A stretch of 6,591 nucleotides of DNA from Bacteroidota bacterium (GTDB lineage Bacteria; Bacteroidota; Bacteroidia; Bacteroidales; B39-G9). Shown in pieces: positions 1 through 6,279 of this stretch. A model generated the notes under the pieces. The model worked only from the letters and a program-made list of their open reading frames with translations. It made no database searches and was not told the DNA's origin. The first letter of the stretch is position 1. Every line of letters begins with the position of its first letter. Location: positions 1 to 6,591 of the forward strand of contig QMPG01000180.1 in assembly GCA_003648455.1 (NCBI GenBank), given 5' to 3'. The position numbers were made by a program, and so were the translations under genes.

Positions 1-333
1 AACATCAATAAACGATGAATCAATAATATATTCATCTGAGGTTGTACTAGCATCGCCATAAGTTAAATTAGAAGTTGCTTCAAAAAACCAAACGGCACTG
101 TCAACTTCCATAGGGTCAGTACCCGATTTTAATGATGGGTTTTCACGGATTAGGTCTATTTTATCTCTAAAAGCAATAATCCTTTTTTCTAATTGTGCGT
201 CTTTAAAAGATTGTCCTGTTTGATTTTCTGATTTGTCAATTCCTGTTTGTTCTTTTTGACAAGAATAAATAATCATGCTTGTTGCAATCACAATTGCAAG
301 ACTGAAATAAGTAAATAATTTTTTACGTTTCAT
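1..333 (-). CDS. Lipoprotein of unknown function, N-terminal part (3' end outside window)
   Basis: This frame is open from an ATG at 333 to the window edge and gives 111 residues with no stop. It begins MKRKKLF, a basic n-region, followed by a hydrophobic stretch at about residues 7-22 and the lipobox-like IIYSC with Cys25. That is a signal peptidase II signal, so the mature protein should be a lipid-anchored envelope protein. The mature part is polar, and around residues 75-95 it has an acidic/aromatic stretch with VDSAVWFFEATSN and TYGDAS. From memory, this resembles uncharacterised Bacteroidota lipoproteins, but I cannot assign a function. A weak purine run (GGAAAAA) precedes the ATG. The gene lies about 760 bp downstream of the four-gene operon on the same strand, across a repeat-rich gap, so I regard it as a separate transcription unit and a probable resident chromosomal gene. 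Confidence 0.72.
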   Translation of the reverse strand, partial: MKRKKLFTYFSLAIVIATSMIIYSCQKEQTGIDKSENQTGQSFKDAQLEKRIIAFRDKIDLIRENPSLKSGTDPMEVDSAVWFFEATSNLTYGDASTTSDEYIIDSSFIDV

Positions 334-515
334 TTTTCCAAAATTTTAGTTGTTACTTGGTTTATTTGGTTTTAGTGTTTTTTATTCGATGGTTTATTAA
401 ACTATAAATCATTTTTTCGAAAATGAATCTACAGACTTCGCATAACATTAATACTAAACTTCTTAATTGTCAATTAATCAGTAATTTGTACAGTAATAAT
501 TGTATATACAGCAAA

Positions 516-536
516 AAGGTTCGATTTTTCAACCTT
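516..536 (-). terminator. Weak hairpin followed by a T run, possible terminator
   Basis: On the minus strand, AAGGTT and AACCTT form a 6-bp stem around a 9-nt loop. The T residues closing the 3' arm continue into a run of five T, then GC. It lies after the radical SAM gene and before the lipoprotein gene, where minus-strand transcription could end. The stem is short with only two G-C pairs, so this is a weak candidate. Confidence 0.22.
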
Positions 537-592
537 AAGGCAGGAGTACAATTGTAGCTGGAAAACAGATTTGTAATTATGCTTTTGTTTTG

Positions 593-624
593 TTTGGCTT
601 TCTATTATAGCATAGAAAGCCAAA
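593..624. repeat. Perfect 13-bp inverted repeat (hairpin)
   Basis: TTTGGCTTTCTAT at 593-605 is the exact reverse complement of ATAGAAAGCCAAA at 612-624, with a 6-nt loop (TATAGC). The flanks 592 and 625 could add a G-T wobble. Neither strand has a T run immediately after the stem, so it is not a textbook intrinsic terminator. It may still act as an RNA-stabilising 3' structure, a processing site or a protein-binding palindrome. Position and symmetry are certain; function is not. Confidence 0.75.
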
Positions 625-734
625 TCGGATCAAACTTATTTTTGCCCAGACAATGAAGAGTTTTACAGGCTTTAGGTTTTGCTTTTTTCATTTTTGTTTG
701 TATTTGGTAAAATTACTCTAATTAATTAATAATC

Positions 735-752
735 AAAAATTATTTAATTTTT
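735..752. repeat. Short all-AT palindrome
   Basis: AAAAATTA (735-742) and TAATTTTT (745-752) are exact reverse complements around two T residues. Such palindromes arise easily by chance in DNA this AT-rich, so only the symmetry is claimed. Confidence 0.4.
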
Positions 753-789
753 ATGATATTTGTCTTGTTGTCTTTTGTGCGTAGGCAAA

Positions 790-853
790 ATTTAAACTCT
801 TTTGGTTTTTTTATTAGCTACGTGTGTTGGCAAAAAACCAAATGTGTTTAAAT
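790..853. repeat. 22-bp imperfect inverted repeat with 20-nt loop
   Basis: The left arm 790-811 (ATTTAAAC, three variable bases, TTTGGTTTTTT) pairs with the right arm 832-853 read on the other strand (ATTTAAAC, three variable bases, TTTGGTTTTTT). They match at 19 of 22 positions, with the three mismatches clustered as an internal bulge. The 20-nt loop contains TAGCTA and GTGTTGGC. The long stem with one central bulge is too regular to dismiss as AT-rich noise. It sits immediately beside the second inverted repeat, suggesting a composite palindromic element. Confidence 0.75.
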
Positions 854-873
854 GTGCGGTGGGTCTTCGCTTT

Positions 874-1010
874 GTTGCTAACGGTTTGAATATGCGGCGT
901 TTGGCATTTTGAAACGCATCATTTTCAAGTTACCGTAAATTTTATTTATTACCATAATTTTCATTTTTAGTACTATCTGCCAAATGCCGTATATTTGTTG
1001 TTACCCACTG
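874..1010. repeat. Long-range inverted repeat bounded by TAAC, possible small mobile or recombination element
   Basis: Positions 890-906 (ATATGCGGCGTTTGGCA) pair with 978-994: 15 of 17 are Watson-Crick pairs. The other two (894-990 and 899-985) are G-T wobbles when the plus strand folds on itself, so the folded plus strand is paired throughout. Outside the arms, TAAC at 879-882 is mirrored by GTTA at 1000-1003. The enclosed 71 nt include TTGAAA (909-914) and TTTCAA (923-928), a smaller nested hairpin. The layout resembles a MITE-like or folded-single-strand recombination site. I found no terminal transposase and no canonical integron attC core, so the class is open. Confidence 0.6.
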
Positions 1011-1068
1011 GCATTCATTGTTTTCAATCATTTTATCTTTCAAATTTGCTGCAGTTTTCATTTTTTTC

Positions 1069-1163
1069 GGTGCGTTGGCAAAAGACATACTTATTGACAA
1101 GTTTTGGCTTGTGCGGCTGGCTTTTCGAGCGACTTGGAAATGTGTATGGCTTTTAGCGTTGGC
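1069..1163. repeat. GC-richer repeat-like patch overlapping the 3' end of the radical SAM gene
   Basis: GCGTTGGC occurs at 1072-1079 and again at 1156-1163 as direct copies 84 bp apart. They bracket a patch whose base use differs sharply from the AT-rich DNA on both sides. Within it, ACAAG (1097-1101) pairs with CTTGT (1108-1112), and CAAGT (1098-1102) can alternatively pair with ACTTG (1132-1136). Near-copies of the flanking motif recur at 776-790 (TGTGCGTAGGCAAAA) and 823-836 (TGTGTTGGCAAAAA), linking the patch to the inverted repeats downstream. The stop codon of the radical SAM gene at 1091-1093 falls inside it. Confidence 0.5.
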
Positions 1164-3049
1164 TTTAAATCATATTCTTTCTTTTCTTTATAATATTTTG
1201 AATTTGGATTTTTAATTTCTTCTCTACTAATCAAATAATGTTTCTTAATAAATTCAACAGATTCCTTTTTCAAATCATTTCTGTTAAATTCTTTAAATTC
1301 ATTGTTATGAATAATTAGTATAATTTTTTCTTTTTCTACTTCCTCAAAGTTTTCAAATTCATCCCACCAATCCTTTGTATATCCGTATTCTTCAAAAAAG
1401 AACCGAAATAATATATATGGCTCGGGCATTAATAATATTTTTTCAAATTCGTTTAGATCTTTACCAAATGCTTTATAAAAAAACGATTTTCCTCTTCCTA
1501 TCTTTCCTTTTGTTGCATTTAATATTGTCTGAATTGCTCTAATGTATTTCCTATTCCAATTCTCACCTAAATAACTTCTGTTTAAATGTTTTTCTCCATT
1601 AATTGGGTGAAATTTCATTGGAAATGAATAAATATTAATATCTAATTCCTCAGACAAAAGTATGTTAATTTCGAGACGTTGATACAATTCTTTTGGTTCG
1701 TCTTTTTCATTATACAACAGATAATTAGACAAATTCCTAATTTTATGTTTTGCCGCTAACCTAATAGCCTTAGTATATGTCTCTTTATAAACCATACTAT
1801 CAAATGCAATCCTAAGTGGTTTAATGGGAATCTCGCTTAATAATTGCATTTTTTCTTCTGTCAAAAGCCTTGCATCAAGTCCTTGATTAAAATCAACATA
1901 TCTTAATTTTGGTGCTTTATTCCTATATTTCTCATAAAGTTCTTTTATTTGAGGATATATTTTTATTATACTAGATTTTGTTACGGTGTTAAAAGTCAAC
2001 AAATTAAATTCATCTAATAAATCATAAAAATCTTGTTGATGCTCACCTTTAAGTTTATTCAATAAATATTGTAATTGCTCATAGGTTTTTTTGATATATG
2101 CAATATCGTTAATTCCTTTTTTTAAGTTTCTTACTGAAATATCTAAATAATTGGGATTTATAAATTTTGCACCTTTAACAAAACCACTTTCCTTTATTTC
2201 CTCAATAATTTGAGTAAACTTTTTAGAAGCTAAAACATTATTATCCAATAATAATAAATTTCGTTGGTCCCCAAATTCTTTCTTAGTTTTTTCAATCTTA
2301 TTCTTTAATGATACATATGGGTTAAACTTAGGTTCTATCTTCCAAACAGCACAGAATGAACACTTGCGAACACATCCTCTTGTCATATAACCGTAATATG
2401 CATTATTTTCAGGATATTTATAATCAATCTCATCTAATATTGAATAATCAAGAGGTAATTCATCAATAATGATATTGTTATCATCTAAATCACCTTTTTT
2501 ATTTAATAGACCTTTATGAACTTTTAAGCCTGTTTCTTTCTCTACATCATCAGCAAGAACTGTTGCTAAAACACCACCAATAAATATTTGGTTAGGATTT
2601 TTAATTATTTTCTTAGAAAACTCTATTGTTTCAATTGTAACTTTCCAATTAAAGGTAAATAAGGTTGTTATACATATTCTATCCCATTTAGGATTTTCTA
2701 AATATTGTTTTTTCTTGTAATAATCTTTATATGAAATCAACCAATTAGATACAAGTAATTCGTATTTAGACAGTTTGATTAATATGTTTAATGATTCCTT
2801 ATTGCTTTTTTTTAAAAACTCAATGATTTCTTTTTTGTATTCTGCCCATTTTACATCGCTATCAATTTCGGTAAGTTTATCAATTAATTCAATACTAATT
2901 TGATTTAACATAAACTCTTTTAAATCACCTTTATAAAACACAACATTGTCACCGAGTTTCCTGTGATATGTAGCAAGTTTCATTAACCCAATTGGGGGGT
3001 ATTTATTTTTATAATTTGGTTCCAATAAAAGAACATTCCTTTTCTTCAT
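1091..3049 (-). CDS. B12-binding-like radical SAM protein
   Basis: Radical SAM enzyme of about 652 residues. The N-terminus (NVLLLEPNY, then PPIGLMKLATYHRKLG) is the usual opening of the Rossmann-like domain of cobalamin-dependent radical SAM proteins, but the cobalamin-ligating DxHxxG motif is not seen. The TRGCVRKCSFC segment has Cys226, Cys230 and Cys233 in the CxxxCxxC spacing that binds the 4Fe-4S cluster and S-adenosylmethionine. LLLLDNNVL (about 266-273) and the NQGLDARLLT segment (about 388-397) match later strands of the radical SAM barrel. An unusual insertion of about 85 residues (about 300-385) separates them, and about 170 residues after the barrel are unrecognised. The frame is also open at GTG 3055 and TTG 3052. 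I chose ATG 3049, which begins MKKRNV and lies 8 bp after the GHKL stop; the longest reading is 654 residues. The last ~23 residues come from repeat-like DNA. The substrate is unknown; as last gene of the block it may modify DNA, RNA or a protein. Confidence 0.85.
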   Translation of the reverse strand: MKKRNVLLLEPNYKNKYPPIGLMKLATYHRKLGDNVVFYKGDLKEFMLNQISIELIDKLTEIDSDVKWAEYKKEIIEFLKKSNKESLNILIKLSKYELLVSNWLISYKDYYKKKQYLENPKWDRICITTLFTFNWKVTIETIEFSKKIIKNPNQIFIGGVLATVLADDVEKETGLKVHKGLLNKKGDLDDNNIIIDELPLDYSILDEIDYKYPENNAYYGYMTRGCVRKCSFCAVWKIEPKFNPYVSLKNKIEKTKKEFGDQRNLLLLDNNVLASKKFTQIIEEIKESGFVKGAKFINPNYLDISVRNLKKGINDIAYIKKTYEQLQYLLNKLKGEHQQDFYDLLDEFNLLTFNTVTKSSIIKIYPQIKELYEKYRNKAPKLRYVDFNQGLDARLLTEEKMQLLSEIPIKPLRIAFDSMVYKETYTKAIRLAAKHKIRNLSNYLLYNEKDEPKELYQRLEINILLSEELDINIYSFPMKFHPINGEKHLNRSYLGENWNRKYIRAIQTILNATKGKIGRGKSFFYKAFGKDLNEFEKILLMPEPYILFRFFFEEYGYTKDWWDEFENFEEVEKEKIILIIHNNEFKEFNRNDLKKESVEFIKKHYLISREEIKNPNSKYYKEKKEYDLKPTLKAIHISKSLEKPAAQAKTCQ

Positions 3050-3057
3050 CAACACAA

Positions 3058-4617
3058 CTATTTGTTAAGTTCTTCTATTATTTTTTGTTTCACTGTTTCT
3101 GCTAATTCTTTTGGTAAAACAGTGTCAATAATTGAAAGTATTCTACCTGTTAATTTTCTGTCCTTTCTATTGAAATTTGGCAGATTATCTGTCATTAAAG
3201 GTATTTTATTATTCTGAACATCATTATTAATTATTACAGTTTCTTCTTTAATTTCTGAAACTAATTTATCAACTAATTTTTTCTTACTCTCATCAGCAGA
3301 AACTTTTGATTTTATTTTCTCAATCTTTTCTCTAGCATTTATTGCATCTTGACTTATTTTTTCTAACTTTTTTTCATATTCCTTTTTTTCCGCAGGTTTT
3401 GTAAAACCTCTCTCTATCTTCTTTTTAAATTCTTCTTGTGCATCTGATAATTTTTCAATCTTTCTTTCCTCGCTTCTTATGTTTGATGACAAATAACAAA
3501 AATCCTTTAACTTTTTAAATTCAATTCTTAATTCCTTTTCAAATTTCTTGAATACTTTATTTTCAATAAAATTATCTCTTCGAGCATTGGGTATTAAATC
3601 TGTTGATACAGCAAATATCTCCCCGAAAAAATAAAAAGAAAATCTTTTATCTTGAATATTATTAATGACAAAAAAGTCTGCAAGTCTATTCTCGTCTCCT
3701 ATTTGAATATTTCCTTTTCTTAACCTTAAACCTCTTGCTATATTAATTTCTGGCATTTGTTGTTTTAACTTAGAATTGCTAAACCATCCCCAACACAATA
3801 ATTCATTATAGGAATTTCTTATTTCAAAAAAATCAATGTCAAATATTTGGTCTATTTTTTTCTTATTGTTCTGTTTATCTCCTTCATAAACAGATGTTGT
3901 ATATTCTTTAAATATTTGATTGTTATTTAAATATGTATTATACTCATCAATTGAATAGTCATATTCTTTTGCTTTTTCGTAAATATCATTTTCATAGAAA
4001 AAACCTTTTTTATATGGAACAGGGGCTATCATTGATAAATAATTATGAATATTATCTTTATCAAGCAAAATGTCATTTGATACATTTTCAAGTGTTACTT
4101 TAAAATACCGTTCTTTTGCTTTTGCATTGATAATCTTTAATGAAGTAATTGTATCTATAACTTCAATAGCATCTTCTTTTTTACTCCTATCATTAAAAAT
4201 TGTTCTAAGTTGTTTTGCATCCCAAGTTAAAATAGATTTTTCGGTCTCCCCATAATAACTCGTTTCAAAAACTAATTTATCACAATAGCCCAATCCTCCT
4301 AAACGTCCTATTCCCCTAAAACCTTTATGTTTTGCCCTATCTTTAACACCTTGTGCTATATTTTTTAAGATTGGTAAAACTTTTTCATGGGGAATACCTG
4401 TACCATTATCATATATTGAAATACTCCGCTCATTTTTATTAATTTTTATTTCAATTTTCCCTTCTTCTTTTGATTTGATAAACCCTTGTTCAAAAGCAAT
4501 ATCAATCTGGTCGGCTGAATTCTGAATATACTCTCTATAAATAGACCTGTGGTCATCATACATTGAGGTTGTAAGTGATTCTATTACGTCTTTACCTATT
4601 TTTGTCTTATTATCCAT
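3058..4617 (-). CDS. GHKL-type ATPase (Hsp90/MutL/MORC-like) with coiled coil
   Basis: The N-terminal ~180 residues carry the three Bergerat-fold signatures. These are the N-box REYIQNSAD (Glu29, Asn33, Asp36), the DNGTG loop (Asp70 to Gly74), and a glycine-rich lid, KGFRGIGRLGGLG (98-110). All key residues are present, so ATP binding and probably hydrolysis are expected. Residues about 190-375 look like the S5-type second domain of MutL/MORC proteins, with ARGLRLRKGN and the later PNARRDNF segment offering conserved basic residues that could contact ATP. Residues about 378-460 are dense in Lys and Glu and should form a coiled coil; a short C-terminal domain follows. No MutL endonuclease motif or histidine-kinase phospho-acceptor region is seen. 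In this superfamily ATP closes a dimeric clamp, so clamp-like loading on DNA is a reasonable inference. The ATG lies inside the HerA gene (8-bp overlap ending in the HerA TAA), implying translational coupling. There is no clear ribosome binding site. Confidence 0.85.
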   Translation of the reverse strand: MDNKTKIGKDVIESLTTSMYDDHRSIYREYIQNSADQIDIAFEQGFIKSKEEGKIEIKINKNERSISIYDNGTGIPHEKVLPILKNIAQGVKDRAKHKGFRGIGRLGGLGYCDKLVFETSYYGETEKSILTWDAKQLRTIFNDRSKKEDAIEVIDTITSLKIINAKAKERYFKVTLENVSNDILLDKDNIHNYLSMIAPVPYKKGFFYENDIYEKAKEYDYSIDEYNTYLNNNQIFKEYTTSVYEGDKQNNKKKIDQIFDIDFFEIRNSYNELLCWGWFSNSKLKQQMPEINIARGLRLRKGNIQIGDENRLADFFVINNIQDKRFSFYFFGEIFAVSTDLIPNARRDNFIENKVFKKFEKELRIEFKKLKDFCYLSSNIRSEERKIEKLSDAQEEFKKKIERGFTKPAEKKEYEKKLEKISQDAINAREKIEKIKSKVSADESKKKLVDKLVSEIKEETVIINNDVQNNKIPLMTDNLPNFNRKDRKLTGRILSIIDTVLPKELAETVKQKIIEELNK

Positions 4618-6277
4618 TAGGGAACTGTTTATATAGTGGTTTAGGGAATTTAATGTTTAATAATGAACGAAATACAGGATGTTCCAAAATATACTCACCT
4701 GGGGTTAGTCTTGTCATCATATTTTTATAAACAGGTGGAACAAACTTATAGTCAGGTTTTGATACTTCAATAGCATTTGTTCTACCAAAAGCGTGAGTTG
4801 CACAATTTCCTTTAACTCTATCGTGAATTGCACTTTTAAATTGTTCAACTGAAAACAATACTATACCAAGAGAACGTCCTCTTTCTGAAATATCTAATAT
4901 TTGTTTTAAAATAGGTGAGTTTTTAGGAATATCCTTTGATGCATATTTATTTAATTCATCTATAAAAACAACAATTTTAGAAGGAATATCTTTTTCATTT
5001 CTATTATCTTGACCTAATTTTAAATCATAAATTGCTCTTATAACATCACCAAAGACAAAAGCTTGTGTGTCTTGGTCAAGTTTAGCAATATCAATTACTT
5101 GAACTTCATTTTTCTTAATATTTGTAATTGCATCTTGTAGTCTTACTTCATTGTTTTCTCCAACTATTCTTTTTTGAAAAATTGGATGTGATAATGATTT
5201 ATTTATTATTCTCTTAAATTTACGCCAACTCATTACGGAAATATCTTTATCCCCACTTCTTCCTGCTTTTGTATATTCAGCAACTTTGTTTTCTAATTCT
5301 TTCCAACTTGCAACTTCTCCGAACCCTCCTTGGTCATTTATTATAAAGTTTACAATAGATTCCATTGTTCCTGACGAATCTTCAATATTTGCAAATAGAA
5401 GTTCTAAATTAAATTTATCTTCTTCATAGATATATTTATATCTAAATGCTTTGTCATTATCAATTTGTGCTTCAATATCATTTTTTTCACCATAACTAAA
5501 TGTTTTTGATGGCGTTTGCTCTGCATAAGGATAAAAATATTTTACATTTTCAAAAGGTTGAGTGTTTAAATTCATCATCTCTTTATAAACTCTTTTATCT
5601 TCATCACTTAAATCTGTGTTTGGCTCGTCAATCGCTAATAAATCTCTTCCTTTTACATTAAAAATTACATAAGCAACAGAATCGTCTGTTTCATTAGTCT
5701 TATTTCCATATTTTTCTTGAATAGCTTTTAATAAAAACATTGAATATGAAGTCTTTGCGGCAAGACCTGAAATTCCTGAAATATTTAGGTGTGCACCTTC
5801 TGGTCCAATTAAAAACTGAGAATTAAAATTAACAGGTAATATTTTTTTATCCTCACCTCTATACATTTCAATATAGCCACAAGGCATAGGATGTTTAATC
5901 TTATCTAAACCAAGAGCCTGTAATATTTCAGATTCACCAGCTAAACTTACTCTACTTCCATCAAGAACTGGCGTATAAATATTATCATTGTTACCAACAA
6001 CTTTTGCTTTTACGTAATTCATTCCTATTCTGTGCATATTAGATTTTAACTCCACATCTCCAAAATCACTTGAAATAAAATTACTTAAATAACTTGACGA
6101 ATCAGTAATATGAGATATTTCTTCAATCACACCATAAGTTATTGAATTATCAATATGGTCGACCTTTACAACATCAAACGGATTTAATATTCGTTTTTTA
6201 TCAGTCCAAAAATAAAAACCATCAATTGTTGTTGGTGCTTTTTCAGTTGCTGCTACTTTTCCTATTACTTTTCCCAT
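4610..6277 (-). CDS. herA: HerA-like ATPase (HAS-barrel, FtsK/HerA superfamily DNA translocase)
   Basis: This 555-residue protein has HerA layout. A beta-rich N-terminal barrel covers about residues 1-95 (GKVIGKVAATEKA, FDVVKVDHIDN, ITYGVIEEIS). A RecA-type ATPase core follows from about 150. The nucleotide loop reads SGISGLAAKTS (167-177), with Lys175-Thr176. It departs from the strict GxxxxGK[ST] pattern, carrying Ala174 where the second Gly is expected. Walker B is KIVVFIDELNKYA, with Asp440 and Glu441 as the likely metal and catalytic residues. ERGRSLGIVLFSVEQF (465-480) corresponds to the HerA segment after Walker B, including the glutamine near its end. Arg499 in THAFGRT could be an arginine finger. 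HerA proteins form hexamers that pump duplex DNA and drive the NurA nuclease. The NurA-like gene ends 2 bp upstream, matching the usual nurA-herA pairing. The ATG at 6277 is the natural start, although no ribosome binding site is visible. Length is slightly above archaeal HerA. Confidence 0.85.
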   Translation of the reverse strand: MGKVIGKVAATEKAPTTIDGFYFWTDKKRILNPFDVVKVDHIDNSITYGVIEEISHITDSSSYLSNFISSDFGDVELKSNMHRIGMNYVKAKVVGNNDNIYTPVLDGSRVSLAGESEILQALGLDKIKHPMPCGYIEMYRGEDKKILPVNFNSQFLIGPEGAHLNISGISGLAAKTSYSMFLLKAIQEKYGNKTNETDDSVAYVIFNVKGRDLLAIDEPNTDLSDEDKRVYKEMMNLNTQPFENVKYFYPYAEQTPSKTFSYGEKNDIEAQIDNDKAFRYKYIYEEDKFNLELLFANIEDSSGTMESIVNFIINDQGGFGEVASWKELENKVAEYTKAGRSGDKDISVMSWRKFKRIINKSLSHPIFQKRIVGENNEVRLQDAITNIKKNEVQVIDIAKLDQDTQAFVFGDVIRAIYDLKLGQDNRNEKDIPSKIVVFIDELNKYASKDIPKNSPILKQILDISERGRSLGIVLFSVEQFKSAIHDRVKGNCATHAFGRTNAIEVSKPDYKFVPPVYKNMMTRLTPGEYILEHPVFRSLLNIKFPKPLYKQFPNG

Positions 6278-6279
6278 GG

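Larger units (their letters stand above)
334..1090. other. Gene-free, repeat-rich intergenic region
   Basis: I see no supportable coding region on either strand across these roughly 757 bases. The longest open frame touching it, on the plus strand from about 1018, runs antisense into the radical SAM gene and has no family resemblance. The part nearest the lipoprotein (334-560) is plain AT-rich DNA with one weak hairpin. Positions 593-624 are a perfect hairpin. Positions 770-1015 contain two long imperfect inverted repeats and copies of a short GGCAAAA motif, and they are visibly richer in G and C than the surroundings. No promoter with convincing Bacteroidota spacing (TTG and TAnnTTTG about 17-23 bp apart) was found for the lipoprotein gene. 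Confidence 0.7.

Noticed and set aside
593..624. Intrinsic terminator
   Set aside because: No T run follows the stem on either strand.
631..658. Minus-strand Bacteroidota promoter for the lipoprotein gene (TAAGTTTG at 631-638 with TTG opposite 651-653)
   Set aside because: The spacer is only 12 bp, well short of the usual range, and the site is about 300 bp from the start codon.
874..1010. Integron attC site
   Set aside because: The fold and the TAAC/GTTA ends are suggestive, but the canonical GTTRRRY and RYYYAAC core pair is not met, and no integrase gene is in the window. Kept only as an unclassified inverted repeat.
776..1163. CRISPR array
   Set aside because: Repeat copies are short, diverged and irregularly spaced, with no uniform spacers and no cas gene.
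1018..1215. Plus-strand open frame of 65 codons with hydrophobic stretches
   Set aside because: It lies antisense to the end of the radical SAM gene and across repeat DNA. Its hydrophobicity follows from T-rich composition, and no family resemblance is seen.
1091..3049. Prokaryotic viperin (defence radical SAM enzyme)
   Set aside because: The protein is much longer, has an N-terminal B12-binding-like domain, and its cluster segment and barrel motifs are those of the B12-binding-like families. Only the CxxxCxxC spacing is shared.
4070..4255. Plus-strand open frame of 61 codons
   Set aside because: It is fully antisense to the well-supported GHKL gene and shows only composition-driven hydrophobic residues.
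3058..4617. Sensor histidine kinase
   Set aside because: There is no His phospho-acceptor domain before the ATPase. The ATPase is N-terminal and followed by an S5-like domain and coiled coil, as in MutL/MORC/Hsp90 proteins.
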